A DNA stretch of 35,257 bases from Bacteroidota bacterium (GCA_018267875.1 JAFDXP010000029.1:1-35257), one strand, 5' to 3'; shown: positions 1 through 8,813, counted from the first letter of the stretch. Numbers and translations: made by a program. The notes: a model not told the origin generated them from the sequence alone.

Positions 1-412
1 CATCTGCCTGACTGCAGGCAGTGGTAAAAATATACAGTGGCTTCAACACAGTTTTGTCTTTATCGTTGCTTGCTTCAAAAGCTCCGGCTGTGATGGTTAC
101 TTCTTCTAAAGTTTTGGCTGTACTTTTTAGAATTAAGCTTAAACCGGTTTTATCTCCTGATAGGTTCAGTTGCATTCCGGCATTTGAGAACCCAACGGCT
201 GTTGCCACTAACGTTTGGTTCCCTTTTTCTGTGGTGGTGAATTTAAACTTGCCTGATGAGTCTGTTGAAGATCCGTCTAAAGTATTATCGAGATATACGC
301 TGGCTCCTACAATAGGATTTCCTTTATTGTCTATGATTTTGCCGCTAAGGGTAATTTGAGCCTCTACTGCAAAATAGCATAAAAGAAAGAGTAGTGTAGT
401 GAGTGTTTTCAT
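1..412 (-). CDS. TonB-dependent receptor, N-terminal part (partial)
   Basis: About 137 residues are visible before the window edge. They begin MKTLTTLLFLLCYFAVEAQ, a clear signal peptide. A carboxypeptidase-regulatory-like domain follows (about residues 20-95), with the typical pattern GKIIDNKGNPIVGASVYL and a later GKFKF turn. Next comes the linker TLEEVTIT that leads into the plug domain. In this family such proteins are outer-membrane TonB-dependent receptors for large substrates; the substrate here cannot be told. The start is ATG (410-412 on the minus strand), 20 bases after a perfect -7 promoter element. The gene is divergent from the CoA-transferase gene. The last visible residues (TTACSQAD) lie on a palindrome (4-21), where relatives usually have small residues such as TTAGAQAD. 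The rest of the gene is outside the window. Confidence 0.85.
   Translation of the reverse strand, partial: MKTLTTLLFLLCYFAVEAQITLSGKIIDNKGNPIVGASVYLDNTLDGSSTDSSGKFKFTTTEKGNQTLVATAVGFSNAGMQLNLSGDKTGLSLILKSTAKTLEEVTITAGAFEASNDKDKTVLKPLYIFTTACSQAD
4..21. repeat. Perfect 7-bp inverted repeat at the window edge
   Basis: CTGCCTG (4-10) and CAGGCAG (15-21) are perfect inverted arms around a 4-base spacer. The repeat lies inside the coding region of the truncated TonB receptor and encodes Ala-Cys-Ser-Gln-Ala. Short GC-rich palindromes like this are often scattered through Bacteroidota genomes and can end assemblies. I found no second full copy in this window. Confidence 0.6.
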
Positions 413-432
413 TTTTACCTGTATTAAGAGCG

Positions 433-462
433 CAAAACTATTTCTATGAGGAATATGAACAA
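433..462 (-). promoter_or_regulatory. Promoter of the truncated TonB receptor gene
   Basis: On the minus strand a TTG (-33 element, 460-462) is followed after 19 bases by TAGTTTTG (433-440), a perfect match to the Bacteroidota -7 consensus TAnnTTTG. The start codon is 20 bases further on. Confidence 0.65.
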
Positions 463-518
463 GCAACTTTTTCGGTAAATAGAAATGAAATATCGGCTAA
501 CAGACAATGTTTACCACT

Positions 519-526
519 TAGATTTG
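519..526 (+). promoter_or_regulatory. -7 promoter element of the CoA-transferase gene
   Basis: TAGATTTG matches TAnnTTTG perfectly and ends 8 bases before the ATG at 535, so the 5' leader would be only a few bases. No clear -33 TTG is seen at the right distance. Confidence 0.5.
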
Positions 527-534
527 CATCCCCA

Positions 535-1815
535 ATGGAACCTAAATATATCAGTGCGGAAGAAGCCGTTAAAATGGTTGAAAACGGAAACCGCGTATTC
601 ATTCATGGAAGTGCAGCTACACCTTTAAAATTGGTCAGCAGTTTACTTGACCGAGGAGGCTCTATTTCCAATGTGGAAATTGTTGCCATTTCAACTTTTG
701 GTGATATTGATTGGGATAGACCTGAAGTAAGAAACAGTTTTTATTTGAATTCACTATTTGTTTCTGCTAATGTTAGGGGTTGGGTAAATAGTAATCAGGG
801 AGATTACATTCCGGTTTTTCTAAGCGAAATTCCTCGATTGTTTTCTAATGGCTATCTACCGTTGGATGTGGCTATGGTGCATGTTTCGCCACCTGATGAA
901 CATGGCTATTGCACGTTGGGTACTTCTGTTGATGCCGCTTTGACAGCTGTTAAAACGGCAAAAAAAGTTATCGCTCAAGTAAATCCACAGATGCCACGGA
1001 CACAAGGTGATGGCTTTGTACATTGCTCTTCATTTGCAGCAATGGTTTGGGAAGACACCTCTTTGCCAGAAGTAAATTACGATGATAAGCTGGATCAAGC
1101 TTCTGTGCAAATCGGAAGGCATGTAGCTGAATTGATAGAAGATGGTGCTACCCTTCAAATGGGAATTGGAGCCATCCCGAATGCTGTTTTGAAAGCACTT
1201 TCCGGACATAAGGCATTGGGTGTTCATACAGAAATGTTTTCAGATGGGGTAATTCCTTTGGTAGAGAGCGGCGTAATAACCAATGAAAGGAAAAAAATTC
1301 GTCCGGGAAAAATGGTAACGACCTTTGTAGCAGGAACACAAAAACTGTATGACTTCGTACATGATAATCCCTTTGTTGTTTTTATGGATGTTACCTATGT
1401 GAATGACACTGCAGTAATTCGTCAAAATCCACGTGTGGTAGCTATTAATAGTGCTATTGAAATAGATCTTACGGGACAAGTTTGTTCAGATTCAATAGGG
1501 TTGTATCAGTATTCGGGCATTGGTGGACAAATGGATTTTATGCGGGGAGCTTCGTTGTCCGAGGGTGGAAAAGCAATAATTGCCATTCCTTCGCAAACGG
1601 GAAAAGGTATTTCACGTATAACACCACTATTAAAACCAGGAGCCGGTGTCGTTACAACTCGAGGTCATGTTCATTATGTAGTAACAGAATATGGTGTTGT
1701 TAATCTTTATGGCAAAAATATGGAGCAAAGAGCAAAACTGCTAACCAGTATTGCACACCCCAGTCATCGGGAAGCTTTAGAACGAGCTACCAGAGAACGT
1801 TTTGGGAAAAGTTGA
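535..1815 (+). CDS. Acetyl-CoA hydrolase/transferase family protein
   Basis: A 426-residue protein of the acetyl-CoA hydrolase/CoA-transferase family (relatives include 4-hydroxybutyrate and butyryl-CoA:acetate CoA-transferases). These move CoA between acyl groups and acetate, or hydrolyse acyl-CoA, in the cytoplasm. Visible motifs are GIGAIPNAV near residue 210, HTEMFSDG with the likely catalytic glutamate at about 233, and YSGIGGQMDFMRGA further on. The C-terminal half ends in the usual TEYGVVNLYGK region. The reading frame stays open further upstream (from 403), but ATG 535 (MEPKYISAEEAVKMV) fits the family start and length and follows a -7 element closely. The stop lies only 6 bases from the stop of the convergent DUF4249 gene. 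The exact acyl substrate cannot be read from the sequence. Confidence 0.9.
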   Translation: MEPKYISAEEAVKMVENGNRVFIHGSAATPLKLVSSLLDRGGSISNVEIVAISTFGDIDWDRPEVRNSFYLNSLFVSANVRGWVNSNQGDYIPVFLSEIPRLFSNGYLPLDVAMVHVSPPDEHGYCTLGTSVDAALTAVKTAKKVIAQVNPQMPRTQGDGFVHCSSFAAMVWEDTSLPEVNYDDKLDQASVQIGRHVAELIEDGATLQMGIGAIPNAVLKALSGHKALGVHTEMFSDGVIPLVESGVITNERKKIRPGKMVTTFVAGTQKLYDFVHDNPFVVFMDVTYVNDTAVIRQNPRVVAINSAIEIDLTGQVCSDSIGLYQYSGIGGQMDFMRGASLSEGGKAIIAIPSQTGKGISRITPLLKPGAGVVTTRGHVHYVVTEYGVVNLYGKNMEQRAKLLTSIAHPSHREALERATRERFGKS

Positions 1816-1821
1816 AAAAAA

Positions 1822-2610
1822 TTAGGGTACAATAATACTCACTTTCGATCGAGTGAAAGTTCCGAAATAACCCAATGCGCCACCTATTAAATTGGTGTTT
1901 GGGTTTGCCGGTGCAGGTCCATTTTGATTGTTCAACGCGTCTCGTAAACTGGTAAAAAAATCATAAACGGCAGCATCCATTGTCCTCAGCTCAATGGTGA
2001 TTTTGTCGCCTGATTTAAACCGCCTTTTTAGTGCAGTACGAATGTGTTTCCCGTCATTATACTTGTCGTTGAATAAATAGAGATCTTTTGGTTGGTTTTG
2101 TAAAGTGTCATTTATGGTTGTAACCAACCGATAAAAATTGGGGGTGTTTGCAGGATCACTAATATTGGTAGCCACTTCATATCCAGCACCTCTAAATCCA
2201 TCAGTTTTATACACGATAGAAACACTGTCAATCGGTACAGATTGTTGAAGTGTACTGCTTCCTTGAATGTTAAGCCCATCAACCAAAACATGAATAGTAT
2301 ATTTTCTACCAGAAATGGACGTGAAGCCAGAAAGTTGATAACATGAATCCCAACCAATGTAAGGTAAAACCACACTGTTCCCCATATCATCACTCAGGGA
2401 CACAGTTGCGTTAGTGAGTATTTGTTGAGGAGAAATTCCGTAATAGTCAGTGGTTTTTGCCAATCGCACACGTGCCGTATCCGTTCCGTCAAATACCACC
2501 CCTTCAACAACATATTGTGGAGAGGCATTGTTGAGGTTTATATTGACTACTTTTTCGCAGGAAGTCAATAGGAAGAATAGTGCGGAAAGCGTTAAAAATA
2601 TTTTGTTCAT
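1822..2610 (-). CDS. DUF4249-type outer-membrane lipoprotein
   Basis: 262 residues. The N-terminus is a lipoprotein signal (FLLTSC, lipidated Cys at about residue 18) followed by EKVVNINLN, the usual opening of Bacteroidota DUF4249 proteins, and then a beta-rich domain (VVEGVVFDGTDTARVRL). Family members are almost always encoded next to a TonB-dependent receptor and are thought to be its accessory surface lipoprotein; no biochemical role is firmly known. Here the gene follows the receptor gene with an 8-base gap, so the two are surely one operon. It would act at the outer membrane, possibly as a lid or substrate-binding partner (inference). The protein ends TRSKVSIIVP, and its stop nearly touches that of the convergent CoA-transferase gene. 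Confidence 0.85.
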   Translation of the reverse strand: MNKIFLTLSALFFLLTSCEKVVNINLNNASPQYVVEGVVFDGTDTARVRLAKTTDYYGISPQQILTNATVSLSDDMGNSVVLPYIGWDSCYQLSGFTSISGRKYTIHVLVDGLNIQGSSTLQQSVPIDSVSIVYKTDGFRGAGYEVATNISDPANTPNFYRLVTTINDTLQNQPKDLYLFNDKYNDGKHIRTALKRRFKSGDKITIELRTMDAAVYDFFTSLRDALNNQNGPAPANPNTNLIGGALGYFGTFTRSKVSIIVP

Positions 2611-2618
2611 AGGAGTAC

Positions 2619-4934
2619 TTAGAATTTGAAATTATAGGTGATAGCGGGAACCCATGTAAACAAAGAAACTTGTACGGCTTGGGTTTGCTGTGGGTTGTCC
2701 GGATTTTCTTGAAAGCTGATGGAATAGGCGTTTTGACGACCATAAGCATTGTAGAGGGAGAAATTCCAACTACGTTCTGTACGATCTGTTTTTCGGGTAA
2801 TCCAAGTTAAACCTAAGTCCAACCGATGATAGTCGGGCATTCGATAACCATTTCTTTCGGTGAAATATGGAACTTGCATTCCATTGATGTTATATCTACC
2901 CGATGGAAAGGTTACGGCACTGCCGGTATAATAAACCCAGTTACCCGATATTTTTAGTTTTTTAGACAAGTCGTACATAACCACAATGGCTACATCATGA
3001 ATGCGATCTTGGCGTGCAGGAAATTCTTTACCTTGATTTATGGCATCAAATTGGCGTAATGAGCGCGACCAAGTATAGCTTACCCAACCAGAAAGCCGCC
3101 CCATATTTTTGCGTACTAACAATTCAACACCATAAGCTCTTCCTTTGCCATACACCAATTCGCCTTCTACCAATTCATTAAACACTAAATCGGCACCATT
3201 TCGATAATCAATTTGGTTTTGCAAAGTTTTGTAATAGCCTTCAACAGACACTTCATACATATTGTCTTTGATATTGCGGAAGTATCCGGCAGAGTATTGA
3301 TCTACTATTTGCGGTTTTACATTATTACTGCTTGGCACCCACAAATCGGTTGGTGATGAGGTAGTAGAATTTGAAAGTAAGTGTAGGTATTGAAAGTTTC
3401 GGTTGTAAGCAGCTTTTACGGAGCTAACGTTGTTCAATTCATAGCGTGCTGAAATTCGCGGCTCCCATCCATCATAATAGGTAATGCTTTGTCCTTTACT
3501 ATACTTTTTCTCACCAATCTTATTTCCATCAGCATCAAACGTATAAGCAATAGCAGAGCCCATAAAATCAAAGCCCGAATAACGAAGTCCATACTGAACA
3601 CCTAATTTATCAGTAATGCGCATTTCGTTCTGCACATAAATAGCACCTTCCAAGGCTTTGCGTCCACTCAGTTCTTGATTGTTGAAATTGCTATTGGCAC
3701 CGGCTTTAATAAAGCCGGGCTTGAACGTGTGATCAATCAGGTTGAAGCCAAATTTTATATTGTTGTTGGGGTTAGGGATGAAAGTAAAATCTTGCTTGAG
3801 ATTCCAATCTTGAATAGCAGATGTGATGGTGAGATCTTGATTGCTGGTGTTGATTTTGATTCGATAGTTATAGTTACTAAAGATCAAGGAAGTGTTAGAA
3901 AAAATCTTACTGCTCAAGATATGGTTCCAACGAAGCGTTGCGGTGGAGTTTCCCCAATCGAAACCAAATACATTGCTAAAACCAAAAACATCTCGACCAA
4001 AATAACCGGATAGGAATAGTCTGTCTTTTTTTCCGATTTGATAATTGGCTTTCAAGTTCAGATCGTAGAAGTATAATTTAGAGTTTTTTATACGGTCATT
4101 ATTCGAAAGTTTTAAGAATAAGTCGGCATAGGTTCTGCGCCCGGAAATGATGAAGGAGCCCTTGTCTTTAACGATGGGTCCTTCTAACGTAAGGCGTGAT
4201 GCAATTAATCCGATTCCGCCTGAAGCACTATATTTTTTACTGTTTCCATCGCGCATTTTCACGTCCAAAACAGAAGAGCCTCGTCCGCCAAATTCTGCCG
4301 GAATTGCTCCCTTGTATAAGGTAACATCTTTTAAGGCATCAGAATTAAAAACAGAAAAGAAGCCCAGCATGTGAGAGGCATTATAGACAGGTGCTTCGTC
4401 TAACAAAATAAGGTTTTGGTCAGCAGCACCTCCACGCACATAAAACCCCGCATTTCCTTCGCCGGCGGCTTTTACTCCCGGTGTTAATTGCAGCGTCTTA
4501 ATGATATCTTTTTCTCCAAATAAAACCGGCACAGATTCTATCTGTTTGGGGTCTAATTTAAAAGCTCCCATTTGTGTACTGCTCACGTTTTTATCTGCTC
4601 GTTCTGTGCGCACTATAACTTCATCTAAATCTCGTGAAGACATGGATAAACTAATGTTTACTACTTGATTGGCAGCAAGCACTATTGTTTCTTCCTTACT
4701 CTTGTAGCCCACATATTGATATACTAAAGTGTAGTTTCCTGCTGGAAGCGTTAAAGAATAAAAGCCATAGCTGTTGGTAGCAGCACCTATGTCGGACTTG
4801 CCTTTCACCGAAACAATAGCACCGATAATGTCTTCTCCATTTGCAGCATCTTTTACATTGCCGCTGATAGTATGGTTTTGACTAAAAGAAAATAATGGAA
4901 TAAATAAAAAGATCAATAAAAATTTGAAGTGCAT
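2619..4934 (-). CDS. TonB-dependent receptor with carboxypeptidase-regulatory-like domain
   Basis: 771 residues. The order is: signal peptide (MHFKFLLIFLFIPLFSFSQ); carboxypeptidase-regulatory-like domain (about 20-105, ISGNVKDAANGEDIIGAIVSVKG); plug domain (about 115-225, with LTPGVKAAGEGNAGFYVRGG and DEAPVYNASHMLGFFSVFN); then a 22-strand-type beta-barrel ending in the aromatic terminus ITYNFKF. Such receptors use TonB-ExbB-ExbD energy to import large ligands through the outer membrane. It is first in an operon with the DUF4249 lipoprotein gene, and this pairing is typical. The substrate is not predictable: there is no SusD-like partner, which argues against a classical glycan locus. The start ATG at 4932-4934 is 32 bases after a strong promoter match. 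Confidence 0.92.
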   Translation of the reverse strand: MHFKFLLIFLFIPLFSFSQNHTISGNVKDAANGEDIIGAIVSVKGKSDIGAATNSYGFYSLTLPAGNYTLVYQYVGYKSKEETIVLAANQVVNISLSMSSRDLDEVIVRTERADKNVSSTQMGAFKLDPKQIESVPVLFGEKDIIKTLQLTPGVKAAGEGNAGFYVRGGAADQNLILLDEAPVYNASHMLGFFSVFNSDALKDVTLYKGAIPAEFGGRGSSVLDVKMRDGNSKKYSASGGIGLIASRLTLEGPIVKDKGSFIISGRRTYADLFLKLSNNDRIKNSKLYFYDLNLKANYQIGKKDRLFLSGYFGRDVFGFSNVFGFDWGNSTATLRWNHILSSKIFSNTSLIFSNYNYRIKINTSNQDLTITSAIQDWNLKQDFTFIPNPNNNIKFGFNLIDHTFKPGFIKAGANSNFNNQELSGRKALEGAIYVQNEMRITDKLGVQYGLRYSGFDFMGSAIAYTFDADGNKIGEKKYSKGQSITYYDGWEPRISARYELNNVSSVKAAYNRNFQYLHLLSNSTTSSPTDLWVPSSNNVKPQIVDQYSAGYFRNIKDNMYEVSVEGYYKTLQNQIDYRNGADLVFNELVEGELVYGKGRAYGVELLVRKNMGRLSGWVSYTWSRSLRQFDAINQGKEFPARQDRIHDVAIVVMYDLSKKLKISGNWVYYTGSAVTFPSGRYNINGMQVPYFTERNGYRMPDYHRLDLGLTWITRKTDRTERSWNFSLYNAYGRQNAYSISFQENPDNPQQTQAVQVSLFTWVPAITYNFKF

Positions 4935-4966
4935 GGGGGTATAAAATAATTGAAATAAATGGTGTG

Positions 4967-4994
4967 CAAAAGTAATGCGCCATTAGTAACGCAA
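4967..4994 (-). promoter_or_regulatory. Promoter of the TonB receptor/DUF4249 operon
   Basis: On the minus strand TTG (4992-4994) is followed after 17 bases by TACTTTTG (4967-4974), a perfect Bacteroidota -7 element. The predicted leader is about 27 bases. Confidence 0.65.
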
Positions 4995-5024
4995 TAGTCA
5001 GATAAATATTTTGCACCGAAAAAA

Positions 5025-5540
5025 CTATTCTTTAAACCAACTGCTGTACATCACATAGTTGTTGGCTATTCGCTCCACTTCTCCTTGTAACAATTCTTGA
5101 CTGATGTCTTTTACTTTTTTTGCAGGTATGCCGGCAAAGATGCTACCGGCAGGCACAATCGTATTTTCAAGCACTACCGCTCCAGCACCTATAATACTAT
5201 TGCTGCCTATTCGAACACCGTCCATCACAATAGCACCCATGCCAATCAACACATTGTCTTCTATGAAGCACCCATGTACTAAAGCATGATGCCCGATGGA
5301 TACATTATTTCCAATTATGGTTTTTGTTTTTTGATAAGTACAATGAATACATGCCCCATCTTGAATGTTTACTTTGTTGCCTATACGAATACTGTTGACA
5401 TCGCCACGAATCACGGCATTGAACCATACAGAACAGGCTGTTCCCATTATTACATCGCCAACAATTGTGGCATTAGGAGCTACATAACAATCTTCAGAAA
5501 TTTGTGGATGAATATCTTTTACAGGAAGGATAATTGGCAT
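5025..5540 (-). CDS. Gamma-carbonic-anhydrase-like hexapeptide-repeat protein
   Basis: 171 residues from the chosen start MPIILPVKDIHPQIS. The body is a left-handed beta-helix built from hexapeptide repeats (APNATIVGDVIMG, IGNKVNIQDG, IGHHALVHGCFIEDNVLIGMGAIVMDG, IIGAGAVV). The His residues of CIHCTYQ and IGHHALVHGC match the zinc-ligand region of the gamma-class family (YrdA/PaaY/Cam). It is therefore a cytosolic trimeric acyltransferase-fold protein that may hydrate CO2, but many members are of unproven activity. The frame is open for 40 more residues upstream (to 5660), but that stretch overlaps the end of murI and is not like the family, so ATG 5540 is preferred. It lies downstream of murI on the same strand, 116 bases away, and may share its transcript. 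Confidence 0.85.
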   Translation of the reverse strand: MPIILPVKDIHPQISEDCYVAPNATIVGDVIMGTACSVWFNAVIRGDVNSIRIGNKVNIQDGACIHCTYQKTKTIIGNNVSIGHHALVHGCFIEDNVLIGMGAIVMDGVRIGSNSIIGAGAVVLENTIVPAGSIFAGIPAKKVKDISQELLQGEVERIANNYVMYSSWFKE

Positions 5541-5656
5541 ATTGCAAAGAAAAATAAATAAGCTCATAAAATGATAATGAGCGTTACTAAGTTTTGGTTT
5601 AGGAGAGTTTTTGCTTGAAATAAAGACTATATACTTTTTGTTAAAGGGGGAAAAAA

Positions 5657-6502
5657 TCAAAATCTTCCTTTGCCAACAATTTCCAATTCTACTTGTTTGG
5701 CTTCTACCGGCTGACCAAAGAAAAACGAAGCATGTTCTTCAAAATCAAACGGGTCATCTGTTGTGAAAAATTTTGTTTGCCCCTGCCTGCTCAGCTTTTT
5801 TTCTATTTCTTCATGCCTTGAAAGATATGCAGACAAACTGTTTGCTACTATTTCTCCTTGCGACAAGACCTTTATAGTATTGGGTAAAAAAATTTTTATT
5901 TTTTTTAGTAATAAGGGATAATGGGTACAAGCCAAAAGCAACGTGTCTATTTGAGGAGATAAAAGCAGCAGTTCATCTAAATATTTTTTCACAAAATAGT
6001 CTGCTCCTTCGCTTTGGTATTCTTTATTTTCAATCAAGGGAACCCACATCGGACAGGCAACTTGATGAACTGTTATGTCAGGGAAAAATTTGTTGATTTC
6101 TATTAAATAAGATTGGGAAACAATGGTGCCTTTTGTACCTAACACACCAATATGCTTGCTTTGGGAATAATTTCCAATTACCTCAGCCGATGGTCGAATA
6201 ACGCCTAACACACGATGGTCAGGTGCTAATTGTGGTAAATCTATTTGCTGAATGGTGCGCAAAGCCTTTGCGGAAGCGGTATTGCAAGCTAAAATAACAA
6301 GTGGGCAGCCCTGCTTCAAAAACCAAGCTACACTTTCTAAAGTATATTGATGAATGGTTTCAAAAGAGCGATTTCCATAGGGAGCGCGAGCATTGTCACC
6401 TAAGTAAATATAGTCATACTGGGGTAACAGTTGTTGAATAGAACGAAAAACAGTTAACCCGCCATAACCACTATCAAAAATGCCAATCGGGAATTTAGAC
6501 AT
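5657..6502 (-). CDS. murI: Glutamate racemase
   Basis: 281 residues, usual for MurI. It makes D-glutamate for peptidoglycan in the cytoplasm. Visible motifs are the N-terminal FDSGYGGLTV (Asp10, Ser11), GDNARAPYG, LACNTASA with catalytic Cys73, and LLACTHYPLL with the second catalytic Cys192 and His194. All key residues are present, so the enzyme should be active. The start ATG at 6500-6502 gives the standard MSKFPIGIFDSG opening. A weak -7-like element (TACCTTCG, minus strand, 6510-6517) precedes it. The gene is divergent from the small exported protein at 6605 and upstream of the gamma-carbonic-anhydrase-like gene. Confidence 0.95.
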   Translation of the reverse strand: MSKFPIGIFDSGYGGLTVFRSIQQLLPQYDYIYLGDNARAPYGNRSFETIHQYTLESVAWFLKQGCPLVILACNTASAKALRTIQQIDLPQLAPDHRVLGVIRPSAEVIGNYSQSKHIGVLGTKGTIVSQSYLIEINKFFPDITVHQVACPMWVPLIENKEYQSEGADYFVKKYLDELLLLSPQIDTLLLACTHYPLLLKKIKIFLPNTIKVLSQGEIVANSLSAYLSRHEEIEKKLSRQGQTKFFTTDDPFDFEEHASFFFGQPVEAKQVELEIVGKGRF

Positions 6503-6604
6503 GATTGTGCGAAGGTATCAATTCACTGAAAATGATAAGCTACGGGAAAACAAATTGGTTGTTTGTTAGTGTAAAAATGAATATGCTTGCTAACTTTACG
6601 CTCT

Positions 6605-7213
6605 ATGATCCGAAGTGCAATTTTTATTTGCTTGTTTTTCAGCTCTATTTTTTCATTTGCTCAAGACCAAATTATTCAAAAAAAAACCAATCTAATTGAA
6701 AAGCAACCGATAAAGTCTAAGTTGAATCGGGATCGTATTATGGCACCCAAACCGGTTTTGTATGCCGGAGCAGGAGGTGGATTTGATTTTGGGGGTATTG
6801 GTATTCGAGGGGAATTATCATTAGTAGATGAAGTGAGTGTGTTTTTAGGAATCGGATACAATTTTGCTGGTTTTGGTATTAATACAGGGGGTATATATAA
6901 ATTTCTACCTGAAAAGCGGGTTAGCCCATTGTTGATAGCTATGTATGGCTACAATTCCGTTCTGATTGTGAAAAATAATTATTGGCATACCGTTTCAAAG
7001 AAAACGTATTATGGACCTTCGGTTGGTATAGGTACCGATATTGCAGTAAACAGAAAACGAACCAACAAAGTGAGTTTGATGACTATTTATCCATTTAGAA
7101 GCAGGAAGTTTGTGAAAGATGCAGATGATGCGGGAGCCTATACATTTCCGGTTACTTTTAGCATTGGTTTTCATTATGGAATTGCTCAAAGTTTTCGAAA
7201 AACTATCAAGTAG
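6605..7213 (+). CDS. Hypothetical exported protein, likely small outer-membrane barrel
   Basis: 202 residues from ATG 6605 (MIRSAIFICLFFSSIFSFAQ, a clean signal peptide). The mature part is rich in glycine and alternating aromatic residues (GAGGGFDFGGIGIRGELSL, VFLGIGYNFAGFG, FSIGFHYGIAQSF), as expected for an 8-stranded outer-membrane beta-barrel. I do not recognise a specific family, and the function is unknown. An upstream in-frame ATG at 6587 would add MLTLRS, but ATG 6605 gives a better signal peptide and lies 6 bases after a near-consensus -7 element (TAACTTTA, 6591-6598). The gene is divergent from murI and followed 94 bases later by the MFS gene on the same strand. Confidence 0.7.
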   Translation: MIRSAIFICLFFSSIFSFAQDQIIQKKTNLIEKQPIKSKLNRDRIMAPKPVLYAGAGGGFDFGGIGIRGELSLVDEVSVFLGIGYNFAGFGINTGGIYKFLPEKRVSPLLIAMYGYNSVLIVKNNYWHTVSKKTYYGPSVGIGTDIAVNRKRTNKVSLMTIYPFRSRKFVKDADDAGAYTFPVTFSIGFHYGIAQSFRKTIK

Positions 7214-7272
7214 CTTTACCGACTTGCAGGCTGTATTTACCGAAATAGTTTAAGGTTCGTAATATCGTTTCC

Positions 7273-7280
7273 TACTTTTG
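7273..7280 (+). promoter_or_regulatory. -7 promoter element of the MFS transporter gene
   Basis: TACTTTTG is a perfect TAnnTTTG match, 27 bases before the ATG at 7308. It shows that the open frame starting with TTG at 7278 is too early to be the real start. No good -33 TTG is visible. Confidence 0.5.
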
Positions 7281-7307
7281 CGGATTCTTTTTTCAACCCA
7301 CTTTTTT

Positions 7308-8570
7308 ATGTCTAAAGAACCACGTAAAGGCTCTATAGGGTTCATTTTTATTACGCTACTTATTGATGTGATGGGCTGGGGGTTAATCATTCCGGTGATG
7401 CCACGATTGATAGCCGAATTAAAAGGAATTTCTGTTAATGAAGCTAGTGCCTATGGTGCACTTCTGCTTTCTGTTTTTGCCATAGTCCAATTTTTATTTG
7501 CTCCGGTAGTTGGAAACCTCAGCGATAAATTTGGCAGGCGTCCTATTTTGCTTCTTGCTTTATTAGGCTTTGGAATTGACTATATCATTTTGGCATTAGC
7601 ACCTTCTTACGGTTGGTTATTTTTAGGAAGAATGATTGCAGGAATGACTGGAGCAAGTTTTACAACCGCTTCAGCCTACATAGCCGACATATCCACAAAC
7701 GAAACAAGAGCTAAGAACTTTGGTATGATAGGTGCTGCTTTTGGTTTGGGTTTTGTATTAGGACCTGCGCTGGGCGGACTTTTGGTTCATTGGGGCATTC
7801 GTGCGCCATTTTGGGCAGCGGCCGTTTTATGTTTGATTAATTGCCTCTATGGCTATTTTATTTTACCGGAATCTTTAGCACCCGAACAACGTCGAAATTT
7901 TGATTGGAAACGCGCAAATCCCTTTGGCTCATTACGCTTTTTGACTAAACATCCCGAGATTGGCGAATTGGCCATTTGTTTCTTTCTGATTTATTTAGGC
8001 GCACAAGCTGTTCAAGGAAACTGGACATTCTTTACCATGTATCGTTTCCATTGGTCTGAAGCAATGGTTGGAATTTCGTTAGCTGTTGTAGGGGTATTAG
8101 TAGGTGCTGTTCAAGGCGGATTGACAAGAGTTGTAAACCCTAAAATTGGAGATGAAAAAAGTGTGTATTTAGGCTTGGGGCTTTATGCCATTGGATTAAC
8201 ATTGTTTGGTTTTGCTTCACAAAGCTGGATGATGTTTGTTTTTTTAATTCCTTATTGCCTTGGTGGAGTTTGCGGACCTTCTTTACAATCTATTATTGCC
8301 GGCCATGTAAAAGCTGGACAACAAGGTGAACTGCAAGGTGCTATGACCAGTTTGATGAGTCTTACTACTATCATTGGCCCGTTGATGATGAACAACTCTT
8401 TTGCGTACTTTACTTCCTCAAAAGCACCAATTCAATTGCCGGGTATTCACTTTTTTATCGGTTCTTTGTGCATGGTGATTAGCCTTTATCTCTGCTATCG
8501 GGTATTAAGCCGCGAACGAAAAAATAAGCCTGAATTAGTCGCTGTTTTGGAAGGCGCTCATGAAGAATAG
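7308..8570 (+). CDS. TetA-like MFS transporter
   Basis: 420 residues from ATG 7308 (MSKEPRKGSIGFIFITLLID). It is a 12-helix major facilitator superfamily protein of the TCR/Tet drug:H+ antiporter type. Motif A is seen in the loop between helices 2 and 3 (GNLSDKFGRRPIL), and the antiporter motif C in helix 5 (GLGFVLGPALGGLL). The opening LIDVMGWGLIIPVMPRLIAEL is typical of the TetA-like branch. It sits in the cytoplasmic membrane and probably exports a small molecule. Many Bacteroidota carry chromosomal homologues that are not acquired tetracycline-resistance genes, so a resistance role should not be assumed. A 10-bp inverted repeat follows the stop. Confidence 0.88.
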   Translation: MSKEPRKGSIGFIFITLLIDVMGWGLIIPVMPRLIAELKGISVNEASAYGALLLSVFAIVQFLFAPVVGNLSDKFGRRPILLLALLGFGIDYIILALAPSYGWLFLGRMIAGMTGASFTTASAYIADISTNETRAKNFGMIGAAFGLGFVLGPALGGLLVHWGIRAPFWAAAVLCLINCLYGYFILPESLAPEQRRNFDWKRANPFGSLRFLTKHPEIGELAICFFLIYLGAQAVQGNWTFFTMYRFHWSEAMVGISLAVVGVLVGAVQGGLTRVVNPKIGDEKSVYLGLGLYAIGLTLFGFASQSWMMFVFLIPYCLGGVCGPSLQSIIAGHVKAGQQGELQGAMTSLMSLTTIIGPLMMNNSFAYFTSSKAPIQLPGIHFFIGSLCMVISLYLCYRVLSRERKNKPELVAVLEGAHEE

Positions 8571-8582
8571 CATTGCGCAAAT

Positions 8583-8616
8583 TCTCTAAAACTATATATC
8601 ACAAATGTTTTAGAGA
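8583..8616 (+). terminator. Hairpin after the MFS gene, possible terminator
   Basis: TCTCTAAAAC (8583-8592) and GTTTTAGAGA (8607-8616) form a perfect 10-bp stem with a 14-base loop, starting 12 bases after the stop. There is no T-run behind it, so it may act as an mRNA 3'-end stabiliser rather than a classical terminator. Confidence 0.45.
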
Positions 8617-8813
8617 GTCATTAGGATTCCATTGGTTTCCATAAAGCTATTTTCCCGTAAAGAAACAGTTGAATTATAGTTTGTCCTTGACTGTATCGAT
8701 TTTTTACATTAACTCCTTTTGGATGTTCGGAATGATTGGAATTTCCGAATAAAGATTCCCTGAAAAACGTTTTTTGTAAGGGTATAGAGTTCTATTTCAA
8801 ATCAACAACCCAC

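Noticed and set aside
21-359. Open frame of 112 codons on the plus strand at the left edge
   Set aside because: It is antisense to the truncated TonB receptor, whose minus-strand reading has a signal peptide and a recognisable domain.
7308-8570. Considered an acquired tetracycline-resistance gene
   Set aside because: The flanks show no mobile element, and TetA-like MFS genes are common in Bacteroidota chromosomes.
8617-8813. Considered a small RNA or small gene in the 300-base gap
   Set aside because: No consensus promoter, extended structure or coding pattern was visible by eye.
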